Source: Clostridia bacterium
GTDB lineage: Bacteria > Bacillota > Clostridia > Christensenellales > UBA1242
Direction: 5' to 3'
Length of the DNA: 6,223 nt
Assembly (NCBI GenBank): GCA_017456465.1
Contig: JAFTJJ010000025.1
Span: 1 to 6,223, forward strand
Both the position numbers and the translations under genes were made by a program. The notes beneath the pieces are model-generated. The model did not search any database and was not told where the DNA came from. It saw only the letters and a program-made list of their open reading frames with translations. Below, one piece after another: positions 1 through 5,902 of this stretch (the first letter of the stretch is position 1; each line of letters opens with the position of its first letter).

Positions 1-28
1 AAACTTTACAAATTATTATCAATAATAT

Positions 29-57
29 TTGCTTTTAAATGTTAACTTGGGTAAAAT
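29..57 (+). promoter_or_regulatory. Predicted sigma-70-type promoter of gap
   Basis: A -35 candidate TTGCTT (29-34) is separated by exactly 17 bases from a -10 candidate TAAAAT (52-57). This predicts a transcript start near base 64 and a leader of about 28 bases before the gap start. The leader contains a 12-bp AT-only palindrome, ATAATATATTAT (65-76), just ahead of the ribosome binding site. Chance AT symmetry is a reasonable explanation for that palindrome. The promoter is predicted from sequence only. Confidence 0.6.
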
Positions 58-81
58 AATGTTAATAATATATTATCATAT

Positions 82-86
82 GGAGG
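82..86 (+). promoter_or_regulatory. Ribosome binding site that sets the gap start
   Basis: GGAGG lies five bases before the ATG at 92. The reading frame stays open upstream to an ATG at 29, but that codon sits on the predicted -35 element and the extra 21 residues do not resemble any GAPDH N-terminus. The Shine-Dalgarno sequence and the family start (M-A-K-I-K-V-G-I-N-G-F-G) both favour base 92. Confidence 0.85.
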
Positions 87-91
87 AAATT

Positions 92-1111
92 ATGGCAAAG
101 ATTAAGGTTGGAATCAATGGTTTTGGAAGAATTGGAAGTTTGCTTCTTCGTGCCAGCATCCAAAACAACACAAACATTCAAATTGTGGGAATCAATGATC
201 CATTTTTGAGTATTGATTATGCGGCTTACATGATCAAATTCGATTCAGTTCATGGAACTTTTCATGCTGACGTGAAGGTTCAAGGTGATTATCTCATCGT
301 TAATGGCAACAAAATTCGTTATTTTGCTTGCATGAACCCTGAAGATGTTGACTGGAAGGGTTGCGGGGCTGAGTATGTTGCGGAGGCCACTGGAAAGTTC
401 ACAAAGATGGCAGATGCTGCTCGTCACCTCAAAGGTGGAGCAAAAAAGGTTGTCATCACCGCACCTGGAAAAGATGGTGTGCCTGTGTTTGTGATGGGTG
501 TCAACCACAAAGAATACAGGAAGGACATGGACATTGTTTCAAACGCGAGTTGCACAACAAACTGTCTTGCACCTCTTGCAAAAGTAATCAACGACAATTT
601 TGGAATTGTGGAAGGACTCATGACAACTGTGCATGCAACAACTGCAACACAGCTCACTGTTGATGGATCTTCAAAGAAAGATTGGAGAGGCGGAAGAAGT
701 GCTCTTGCAAATATCATTCCTTCATCAACGGGCGCAGCAAAGATGGTTGGGGAAGTTATCCCTGAACTCAAGGGCAAGCTCACTGGCATGGCATTCAGAG
801 TTCCAACACCTGATGTGTCTGTTGTGGATCTTACTTGCAAACTCGCAAAGCCAACAACAATGGATGAAATTGTGAAGGCTGTTGCAGCAGCGGCAAAAGG
901 TGATTTCAAGGGTATCATTGGTTACACTGATGAAGCAATTGTTTCAACCGACATGGTGGGAGTTTCAAACACATGTGTATTTGACATTTCAGCATCAATT
1001 ATGCTCAATCCTACATTTGTGAAGCTTGTTGCTTGGTATGACAACGAGTGGGGCTATTCTTGCAAGGTTCTTGATTTGATTGAATCAATGTACGCAGTTG
1101 ATAAAAAATAA
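92..1111 (+). CDS. gap: Glyceraldehyde-3-phosphate dehydrogenase, phosphorylating, class I
   Basis: This cytoplasmic enzyme oxidises glyceraldehyde-3-phosphate with NAD and phosphate to 1,3-bisphosphoglycerate, the central oxidative step of glycolysis, and works as a homotetramer. At 339 residues it has normal family length and looks intact. Seen in the protein: the Rossmann motif GINGFGRIG (residues 7-15); Asp37 in IND, which usually goes with NAD preference; the active-site block SNASCTTNCLAP (150-161) with catalytic Cys154; His181 in TTVHATT; the phosphate-site stretch PSSTGAAK (210-217); and the C-terminal signature WYDNEWGYS (315-323). The NDPF segment (36-39), KFDSVHGTF (49-57) and the run after residue 198 resemble the E. 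coli GapA/eukaryote-like branch more than the Bacillus type. The gene has its own promoter and a terminator nine bases after the stop, so it is probably monocistronic. Codon choice looks more selective than in the neighbours, as expected for high expression. Function is nearly certain; cofactor preference is inferred. Confidence 0.98.
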   Translation: MAKIKVGINGFGRIGSLLLRASIQNNTNIQIVGINDPFLSIDYAAYMIKFDSVHGTFHADVKVQGDYLIVNGNKIRYFACMNPEDVDWKGCGAEYVAEATGKFTKMADAARHLKGGAKKVVITAPGKDGVPVFVMGVNHKEYRKDMDIVSNASCTTNCLAPLAKVINDNFGIVEGLMTTVHATTATQLTVDGSSKKDWRGGRSALANIIPSSTGAAKMVGEVIPELKGKLTGMAFRVPTPDVSVVDLTCKLAKPTTMDEIVKAVAAAAKGDFKGIIGYTDEAIVSTDMVGVSNTCVFDISASIMLNPTFVKLVAWYDNEWGYSCKVLDLIESMYAVDKK

Positions 1112-1119
1112 AAAAACAT

Positions 1120-1149
1120 AAAAAAGACGAGCTTTTGATCGTCTTTTTT
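1120..1149 (+). terminator. Intrinsic terminator of gap
   Basis: A perfect inverted repeat pairs AAAAAAGACGA (1120-1130) with TCGTCTTTTTT (1139-1149) around the 8-base loop GCTTTTGA. The 3' arm ends in a run of six T. It begins nine bases after the gap stop codon. The A-run on the left arm means it could also work on the opposite strand. Confidence 0.9.
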
Positions 1150-1212
1150 GTTTGGTATTATGTATGACATAACAACGATAAAATCTGAAGAAAACTGGAA
1201 TTCTTGGCATGA

Positions 1213-1242
1213 AAAAAGGAGGCGAGTAACCGTCTCCTTTTT
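1213..1242 (-). terminator. Intrinsic terminator of the surface-protein gene, probably bidirectional
   Basis: A 12-bp stem pairs AAAAAGGAGGCG (1213-1224) with CGTCTCCTTTTT (1231-1242) around the loop AGTAAC, with one G-T pair. Read on the - strand it lies 20 bases after the stop of the 1167-aa protein and ends in six T (1217-1212). Read on the + strand it also ends in a T-run, so it could stop leftover gap transcription. Bases 1150-1212, between the two terminators, hold no gene that I can support. Confidence 0.85.
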
Positions 1243-1261
1243 GTTGTTTTGTGATTAAAAA

Positions 1262-4200
1262 CTATTCAACAAATCCACCTTTGTCTGAATCAACAGTTTC
1301 TTTTGTTCGTGTCTTTTTGTTTTGGAATTTGTTTTCAGAAGAGTCAACTTTTACAGTTTTCTTTTTTGGGTGTTTTTTGATGAATACTGCAACAAGTGAA
1401 ATTCCGAGAGCCAATACCATGAGGATTGATGAGAACACGAGGAAGAATACTGTGAGAGTGTCTGAATCTGTTGGTGTGCTGTCTGATTCAGCTTCGCTGT
1501 CTGTGTAGAAATTCTTTACAACAGTTTTTGCATCGTCGTCTGCAACTTCATCAACGAGTTCATCATAAGCATCTTTGTCAGCAAGTTTTGTGATTACAAC
1601 GTCTGAAACAAGGGCATAGCCTTCGAGTTTGTTGTTGTCTGTTCCAAGAACAAAGTCAACTGAAAGACCAGAAACTGCTTCATCACCAGTTGCGACAATC
1701 GCGCGGTAAAGATCATAACCATTATTGTCAGCAATTGTTGATGTGTCGATTTTTTCAAACTTGACTGAGATTGCGCTCATTGAAATTTCAAGACCTTGAT
1801 TTTCAGCAAATATTGATGTTTTTACGTAAACATCAATTGTGTAATAACTTGTTTTTGCAAGGTTGAATGTTGTTTTTGATGTTACCTTTGTTGAGAGGGC
1901 TGATGCATTGTAAATCAAGAGTGCGCGATCAGTTTTTGCGTTTGCATTTGAAATGTCTGAGAGTGTGAGTGTGTCAGAAAGTTTCACGGTTCCTGTTGTG
2001 TCAACAACTCCAACAATTCCGTGTGTTTTCTTTTCATTTTCATCTTTTTCATCTTTCATCACAACTTTGTGTGAGAAGCTTTCATAATAAGCTTTTGTGA
2101 TGACAGTGTCATCGGCATCGCCTTCACCTGGGATTGTTTCTGTTACAAAATCATTTGAATGCATTGTGAAGCTATAAGAAGCATAATCCACAACATATGT
2201 TCTGTTTGCAAGTCTTTCTGCAGTGGTTGAGTTCTTTTCGAGTTGTTCAACAAAGAGTTCATCAGGAGAAACATTGACTTTTTCGCCATCAACTGTTCTC
2301 TCGGTTTCTTTCATTTGATACAATCCGATTTGTTTGAAGAACACTGTTCCTTGTGCATCAGAAATGTCAATTGTCAATTTTGTTGATCTGCTTGATGATC
2401 CCGATCTTGTAAGGAAAGTGTACTCAAGCCAAGTATTTTTTGTTGCACTTGATCCATCAATCACGAATTCAGCAACAGTGTCATCAGAGTAGGTGAGATA
2501 TACTTTGATTTTTCCAGTGAAGTTTGATGTGAGGTTGTCATCATTTTCAGAGCAAATGAACAAATTGAATTTCACTTTGTAAACTGAAGAAGAAGAGAGT
2601 GAGAAGCTTGAAGATGTCATTTCAAAGTTTCTGCCAACTTTTTCAGAATCTTCTGCTTTTTCTTCCGCGCTTAAGGCTGGCGCATGAATTGCATAAACAT
2701 TTGTTTTTGAGATTGTTGAACTTGCGTCTCCATTTGGATTTGCAGCTCCGCCAATTTTTTCTGCATTATAATTTGCATTTGTTGGAACAATTCCCGCAAC
2801 AACTTCTTCATCATTGTCTGAATTGAGTGTCCAGTTTTGAGCTTTGTATGGTGCTTTGATCTCTCTGTGATCATAATCTTCAGTTGTGATTGAATTGAAG
2901 TAACCATTTGAAATTGTTCTGTTTGCGACGAGAGATGATGGTGAAAGTTCGAGTTTGTTTGATGATGAAGCTGAAGAGAAATCAGATGAAAGAACGCTTT
3001 CAACTTGGATGTGATCCACATAAACAGTGCTGTTTTTGTTTGCAAGAACAACAAGTTCAACGTTCATGTCACGATAAGCATTTCCGTGAACAAAGAACAC
3101 AACTTCAGTCCAACCGTTGTTCATGTCCATTTTGTCATCATCTTTTTCTTCATCAGCGTCTTCCGCTGGTTCGGTGTAAAGGTTTGCAATTGTTTGAGTT
3201 TTGAGGATGTTTGTTCCATCAACCTTTGTCTCACCAGATTTGATGTTTCCAAAAAGGGCAACAGTTGCACTTGAGTCTTCATCGAGAGCTTTCACCCAGA
3301 ATGAAATTCTGTAATAAGCAAACTGATCAATCTCAAATGGGGCAGAAACGATTCCAAGGTCATATGATTGATTTTTATTTTGCATTTTGAGGACATTATT
3401 ATTGTTTGCGAAAGTGTTGTAAATTGGGTCAGTGTCTTCGAGTTTGATTGTTGATTCTGAAACAGTTTCAAGAGAGAAGTCTGTGCCAGCATAAACATTT
3501 TTGTACATTTCTTTCACGAGAGTTGGTGTTTCGTCGTTAACATCAGAAAGTGAGAACTCTGGAACGAAATATTTCCAATCATAATCACCTGATGGGGTTG
3601 TTGTTTTGTAATCTTCAACAGAGTTATCAAACTGATTGTTGGCGATGAGGCCTGAGAAGAATGATTTTTCTCTTGCTGAATAAGAATCAACAACAGCATC
3701 AGCTGATGGAGCTGTGCCATTCACAGTCTTTGCAATGAAATCTGTTTGATTGATTGTTTTCACGCAGAGGTTATCGAAGAAAACTGTTCCAGTTACTTTT
3801 GTTGGAACAAAGTCACTGTCGCTTTCGCTGTCTGGTTCGGCAATGGTTTTTGAACCAGCGATGTTTTCAGTGTCGCCCATGTACAAGCTGATGTAAACTG
3901 ATGGAGCAGAGCCAACAGCTCTTGTTTCAAGGAAAAGGTACACTTGTGTCCATTCTCCTTCAGACTTGAGTTCTGACTTTATTGCTTCGAATTTTTTGCC
4001 ATCACTTGTTGCAACTTTGACAGTTGCTTCTGCGTCGCCAGATGTGTACATCCAGAAAGAAATCACATAATAACCTTGTTTTGCAAGGCTGATTGAATTG
4101 CTTCGGTAGTAATAATAAACATCAGTCCAAACTTTGACTGGTTTCATTTCAACATATTTTCCAGTCTGTCCTTCGAACTCTGTTTTTGGTGTTGTAAGAC

Positions 4201-4765
4201 CGAGCATTTCTTCAACAAGATCAGCATCAACAGGAAGATATTTTTCATTTGACTCATCAATGTCGTCAGCAGAATAGAACTTGACTTTGTCATCTGAATC
4301 AAGGACAAAATCACGATTGTTATAAACCGTTTTGTTGTCGTCATCTTTTTTGTCTTTGAGTTGTTTTGTTTCAGCACCATCAGCAGTGATCATCATGACA
4401 TAATTGTCAATGTCAACTTCTTCGCCTTCAGCGGGAGATGTTGTTGATCCATCATATTTGGTTGATGGTTTGTTTGTCTCAAGAGATGTGATGTCAACAG
4501 ATGGTTTTGTTCCATCAAAAGCATTGACAGTCTTTGTGTCATCAGCAGGATCTTTTTGGTTTGAATAATTTGAGTTTTTTGACCACTGAGATGATGTTGT
4601 GAACTCATAAGGGTCAACTTTGTTTTCTGCTTCATATTCTTTGGCTGCGGCAAGTGACAATTGATTTCCAACAACCGTCAAGGTTTGGAAAGAGCAAGAG
4701 CAAAGAAGTGCCACAACAAGGAGCACGCAAGCAAAAATGTTTTTGAGTTTGTTTTTGAGTTTCAT
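1262..4765 (-). CDS. Large modular surface protein with four CBM4/9-like beta-sandwich modules and a C-terminal membrane anchor
   Basis: I do not recognise this 1167-residue protein by name. It starts at an ATG with GGAGG four bases upstream (4774-4770). Residues 1-26 look like a signal sequence: a basic n-region, a hydrophobic core at 10-21, then Cys22 and Cys24. LCSC could be a weak lipobox. Four modules share a pattern: an opening strand (GYYVISFWMY 231-240, YYRISFWVK 484-492, VYKVKFNLF 728-736, YYTIDVYVK 974-982), usually a mid-module Trp (W272, W552, W779; Tyr1017/1020 in the fourth), and a closing strand (TVFFDNLCVKT 327-337, TVYVDHIQVE 580-589, TVFFKQIGLYQ 807-817, ALVSDVVITK 1051-1060). 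Modules 2 and 3 may begin at ANNQFDN (375-381) and SNGYFNS (619-625), like CBM4/9 starts. Linkers are acidic or Ser-rich (531-547, 591-612, 1088-1103). A transmembrane helix (about 1104-1129) and a Lys/Arg-rich tail follow; there is no LPXTG motif and I saw no catalytic domain. It is probably an exported, membrane-held binding protein for a glycan or other ligand. The ligand is unknown; the gene is monocistronic. Confidence 0.9.
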   Translation of the reverse strand: MKLKNKLKNIFACVLLVVALLCSCSFQTLTVVGNQLSLAAAKEYEAENKVDPYEFTTSSQWSKNSNYSNQKDPADDTKTVNAFDGTKPSVDITSLETNKPSTKYDGSTTSPAEGEEVDIDNYVMMITADGAETKQLKDKKDDDNKTVYNNRDFVLDSDDKVKFYSADDIDESNEKYLPVDADLVEEMLGLTTPKTEFEGQTGKYVEMKPVKVWTDVYYYYRSNSISLAKQGYYVISFWMYTSGDAEATVKVATSDGKKFEAIKSELKSEGEWTQVYLFLETRAVGSAPSVYISLYMGDTENIAGSKTIAEPDSESDSDFVPTKVTGTVFFDNLCVKTINQTDFIAKTVNGTAPSADAVVDSYSAREKSFFSGLIANNQFDNSVEDYKTTTPSGDYDWKYFVPEFSLSDVNDETPTLVKEMYKNVYAGTDFSLETVSESTIKLEDTDPIYNTFANNNNVLKMQNKNQSYDLGIVSAPFEIDQFAYYRISFWVKALDEDSSATVALFGNIKSGETKVDGTNILKTQTIANLYTEPAEDADEEKDDDKMDMNNGWTEVVFFVHGNAYRDMNVELVVLANKNSTVYVDHIQVESVLSSDFSSASSSNKLELSPSSLVANRTISNGYFNSITTEDYDHREIKAPYKAQNWTLNSDNDEEVVAGIVPTNANYNAEKIGGAANPNGDASSTISKTNVYAIHAPALSAEEKAEDSEKVGRNFEMTSSSFSLSSSSVYKVKFNLFICSENDDNLTSNFTGKIKVYLTYSDDTVAEFVIDGSSATKNTWLEYTFLTRSGSSSRSTKLTIDISDAQGTVFFKQIGLYQMKETERTVDGEKVNVSPDELFVEQLEKNSTTAERLANRTYVVDYASYSFTMHSNDFVTETIPGEGDADDTVITKAYYESFSHKVVMKDEKDENEKKTHGIVGVVDTTGTVKLSDTLTLSDISNANAKTDRALLIYNASALSTKVTSKTTFNLAKTSYYTIDVYVKTSIFAENQGLEISMSAISVKFEKIDTSTIADNNGYDLYRAIVATGDEAVSGLSVDFVLGTDNNKLEGYALVSDVVITKLADKDAYDELVDEVADDDAKTVVKNFYTDSEAESDSTPTDSDTLTVFFLVFSSILMVLALGISLVAVFIKKHPKKKTVKVDSSENKFQNKKTRTKETVDSDKGGFVE

Positions 4766-4824
4766 AATGCCTCCAAATTAATTGTATGATCGTATCCACG
4801 TTGTTTGGTTTTTTTGAATTTCTT

Positions 4825-4840
4825 CGCGTGCGAGCACGCG
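4825..4840. repeat. GC-rich inverted repeat in the divergent intergenic region
   Basis: CGCGTGC (4825-4831) and GCACGCG (4834-4840) are perfect reverse complements two bases apart. As RNA they could form a six-pair stem with a CGAG loop. An alternative pairing joins GTGCG (4828-4832) to CGCAC (4841-4845), so two hairpins would exclude each other. The block is strikingly GC-rich in an AT-rich spacer. It would fall in the roughly 100-base leader of the surface-protein mRNA if the predicted - strand promoter is right. No T-run follows on either strand, so it is not a standard terminator. It could be a DNA operator or a leader structure. Confidence 0.6.
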
Positions 4841-4848
4841 CGCACTCT

Positions 4849-4861
4849 CAAACTAAACACA
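4849..4861 (+). repeat. 13-bp direct repeat, copy 1 (CAAACTAAACACA)
   Basis: CAAACTAAACACA occurs here and again, exactly, at 4943-4955. The two copies are 94 bases apart, start to start. Copy 1 covers TAAACA (4854-4859), which lies 17 bases before TAATAT (4877-4882). It may therefore be part of a promoter for the transporter pair. Confidence 0.6.
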
Positions 4862-4882
4862 GATACTTTGTTATTGTAATAT
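4854..4882 (+). promoter_or_regulatory. Candidate promoter for the TSUP transporter pair
   Basis: TAAACA (4854-4859), a 17-base spacer and TAATAT (4877-4882) make a moderate sigma-70 match with a start near 4889. The -10 element is good and the -35 is weak (4 of 6). It overlaps the - strand promoter candidate at 4873-4901, so the two could interfere with each other. Confidence 0.35.
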
Positions 4883-4901
4883 ATCTATTAAAAAAAATCA
4901 A
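4873..4901 (-). promoter_or_regulatory. Candidate promoter for the surface-protein gene
   Basis: Read on the - strand, TTGATT (4901-4896), a 17-base spacer and TACAAT (4878-4873) form a fair sigma-70 match. This predicts a start near 4866 and a leader of about 100 bases that would contain the GC-rich inverted repeat 4825-4840. Nearer the gene, another TACAAT lies at 4784-4779 but has no matching -35 element. Confidence 0.45.
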
Positions 4902-4942
4902 TGGTTTTTGCTGACTTTTGTTTTTATTTTGTAACTTTTGGG

Positions 4943-4955
4943 CAAACTAAACACA
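4943..4955 (+). repeat. 13-bp direct repeat, copy 2 (CAAACTAAACACA)
   Basis: This is an exact second copy of 4849-4861. Its last A is the first base of the proposed ATG start of the first TSUP gene. It occupies the place where a Shine-Dalgarno sequence would normally be and contains none. Confidence 0.6.
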
Positions 4956-5323
4956 TGAGAAAATGGCAAAAAATAGTGCTTTGCATTTTATGTGGTGGAC
5001 TTATTGGGTTTATCAATGGATTTTTGGGTGCTGGTGGCGGGGTTTTGCTCGTTCCTTTTTTGCATTACATGTTGAAAGATGAGACAAAGGTTGCACATGC
5101 AACAGCAATTCTCATTATGCTTCCAATTTCGGTCGTGAGTGCAGTGATTTATGTTGTTCAAGGTCAATTTGTGTTTGATGTTACTCTTCCAGTTTTGATT
5201 GGATCTGCGATTGGTGGGGTGATTGGAGCGATGTTGCTTTCAAAGCTTAAAAGTAACATTATTATAATTATTTTTTCAATTGTGCTTGTTGCGTCTGGAA
5301 TTTATATGTTTATTACCATTTAA
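4955..5323 (+). CDS. Half-length TauE/SafE (TSUP) family permease, first of a pair
   Basis: This 122-residue integral membrane protein belongs to the TauE/SafE (PF01925, formerly DUF81) family. Members move small anions such as sulfite, sulfoacetate, thiosulfate or other organosulfur compounds, mostly outward. The glycine signature GFLGAGGGVLLVP (22-34) sits in the first hydrophobic segment. Further hydrophobic segments lie at about 48-68, 75-96 and 101-121, giving about four membrane spans. Usual family members are about 240-270 residues and contain two such halves; this protein is one half and ends cleanly at TAA. The ATG at 4955 gives a sensible start (M-R-K-W-Q-K, basic and probably cytoplasmic). 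The frame also opens at 4901, but those 18 residues add little and neither site has a clear Shine-Dalgarno sequence. The second half follows 57 bases downstream, so the two products probably assemble. Substrate cannot be told from sequence. Confidence 0.85.
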   Translation: MRKWQKIVLCILCGGLIGFINGFLGAGGGVLLVPFLHYMLKDETKVAHATAILIMLPISVVSAVIYVVQGQFVFDVTLPVLIGSAIGGVIGAMLLSKLKSNIIIIIFSIVLVASGIYMFITI

Positions 5324-5347
5324 ATTATTTCCAGAAGCAATTTAAAT
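5318..5347 (+). repeat. 9-bp inverted repeat across the stop codon of the first TSUP gene
   Basis: ATTTAAATT (5318-5326) and AATTTAAAT (5339-5347) are perfect reverse complements around a 12-base loop, and the first arm covers the TAA stop. All pairs are A-T and no T-run follows, so a terminator is unlikely. It could be a weak intercistronic hairpin or chance in AT-rich DNA. Confidence 0.3.
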
Positions 5348-5380
5348 AAACAAAAAAATCATCAAATAGAGAGGTGAACA

Positions 5381-5779
5381 ATGGAGTTTTTGTGGTTTGT
5401 GCTTGCAGGATTGATTTCTGGGGTTTTTGCTGGCATGGGTATGGGTGGGGGGACTTTTTTGATCCCAATTTTGACACTGATTTTGTCTGTTTCTCAGACC
5501 CATGCACAGCTTGTGAATTTGATTGTTTTTGCTGTTTCAAGTGTTGTGGTTTTGATCATTCAAGCAAAGCACAAATTGTTGTCTTTTGACAGTTTTTGGT
5601 GGATTTCGATTCCGGCGTGTCTGGTGTCACTCTTTGGAGCAATTTTTGCTCTTTCTTTGGATTCAAAAATCCTAAAATATGTGTTTGCTGGGTTTTTGTG
5701 TTTTGTGGGGGTGGCACAAATTGTGCTTTTGATTATCGATGTGAAAAAGAAAAACAAAGATGCAAAAATCAAGCAATAA
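5381..5779 (+). CDS. Half-length TauE/SafE (TSUP) family permease, second of a pair
   Basis: This 132-residue membrane protein has a ribosome binding site, GAGAGGTGA (5369-5377), whose GAGG core is six bases before the ATG. It carries the same glycine signature in the form GMGMGGGTFLIP (18-29). Hydrophobic segments lie at about 4-33, 42-62, 72-93 and 98-120. The end is a strongly basic tail (122-131, KKKNKDAKIK), which should face the cytoplasm. It is half the usual TSUP length. The first gene of the pair resembles it only in the signature and overall layout, so this is not a recent tandem duplication. The likely arrangement is a heterodimer in which each product supplies one half of a full TSUP fold; homodimers cannot be excluded. 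A strong terminator 55 bases after the stop closes the unit. Substrate is unknown, with sulfur-containing anions the family default. Confidence 0.87.
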   Translation: MEFLWFVLAGLISGVFAGMGMGGGTFLIPILTLILSVSQTHAQLVNLIVFAVSSVVVLIIQAKHKLLSFDSFWWISIPACLVSLFGAIFALSLDSKILKYVFAGFLCFVGVAQIVLLIIDVKKKNKDAKIKQ

Positions 5780-5834
5780 AGCACCATCATTTTGCAATTG
5801 AGCAAAGCTGTTCAAAAAAATATTTTTAAAAATC

Positions 5835-5869
5835 AAAAAGGGTTGTAAAAAGATTTTACAACTTTTTTT
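5835..5869 (+). terminator. Intrinsic terminator of the TSUP unit
   Basis: A 16-pair stem joins 5835-5850 to 5854-5869 around the loop AGA. Its core is GTTGTAAAA (5842-5850) with TTTTACAAC (5854-5862), it has two G-T pairs, and the 3' arm ends in seven T. It separates the transporter pair from the RnfC-like gene, which therefore needs its own promoter. The 55 bases between the second TSUP stop and this stem hold no gene that I can support. Confidence 0.9.
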
Positions 5870-5873
5870 ATAT

Positions 5874-5902
5874 TTGTTAAAATATCACTGTAAGAATAAA
5901 AA
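5874..5902 (+). promoter_or_regulatory. Candidate promoter of the RnfC-like gene
   Basis: TTGTTA (5874-5879), a 17-base spacer and TAAAAA (5897-5902) make a modest match, with a start near 5909. The -10 element is imperfect. A promoter must lie between the terminator at 5869 and the gene, so this short AT-rich stretch is the only place for it. The predicted -10 and start overlap the palindrome at 5900-5917. Confidence 0.4.

Noticed and set aside
424..918. 164-codon open frame on the - strand inside gap, and smaller ones at 245-508 and 633-875
   Set aside because: They lie opposite or within a fully conserved GAPDH gene, lack ribosome binding sites and have no recognisable protein pattern.
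1158..1172. Inverted repeat TTATGT-ATG-ACATAA between the two terminators
   Set aside because: Six A/T-rich pairs are expected by chance in this spacer and no gene start is nearby.
1262..1460. LPXTG-type sortase anchor at the C-terminus of the surface protein
   Set aside because: No LPXTG-like motif precedes the helix, and the cytoplasmic tail (about 38 residues) is far longer than the few basic residues of a sorting signal.
1251..1508. 85-codon + strand frame over the 3' end of the surface-protein gene
   Set aside because: It overlaps the anchor and tail region in antisense and has no ribosome binding site or homology I can see.
2599..3274. Several open frames of 75-129 codons on both strands inside the large surface-protein gene, and others at 3292-4674
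   Set aside because: Their Leu/Gln/His- or Lys-rich composition is what results from reading the Ser/Thr/Asp-rich gene in a wrong frame.
5791..5806. Small hairpin TTTGC-AATTGA-GCAAA after the second TSUP gene
   Set aside because: It has only five pairs and no T-run; the strong terminator at 5835-5869 explains the 3' end.
5874..5892. Rex-like site beginning TTGTTAAAATATCAC
   Set aside because: The left half fits TTGTTAA, but the right half does not match at the required spacing.
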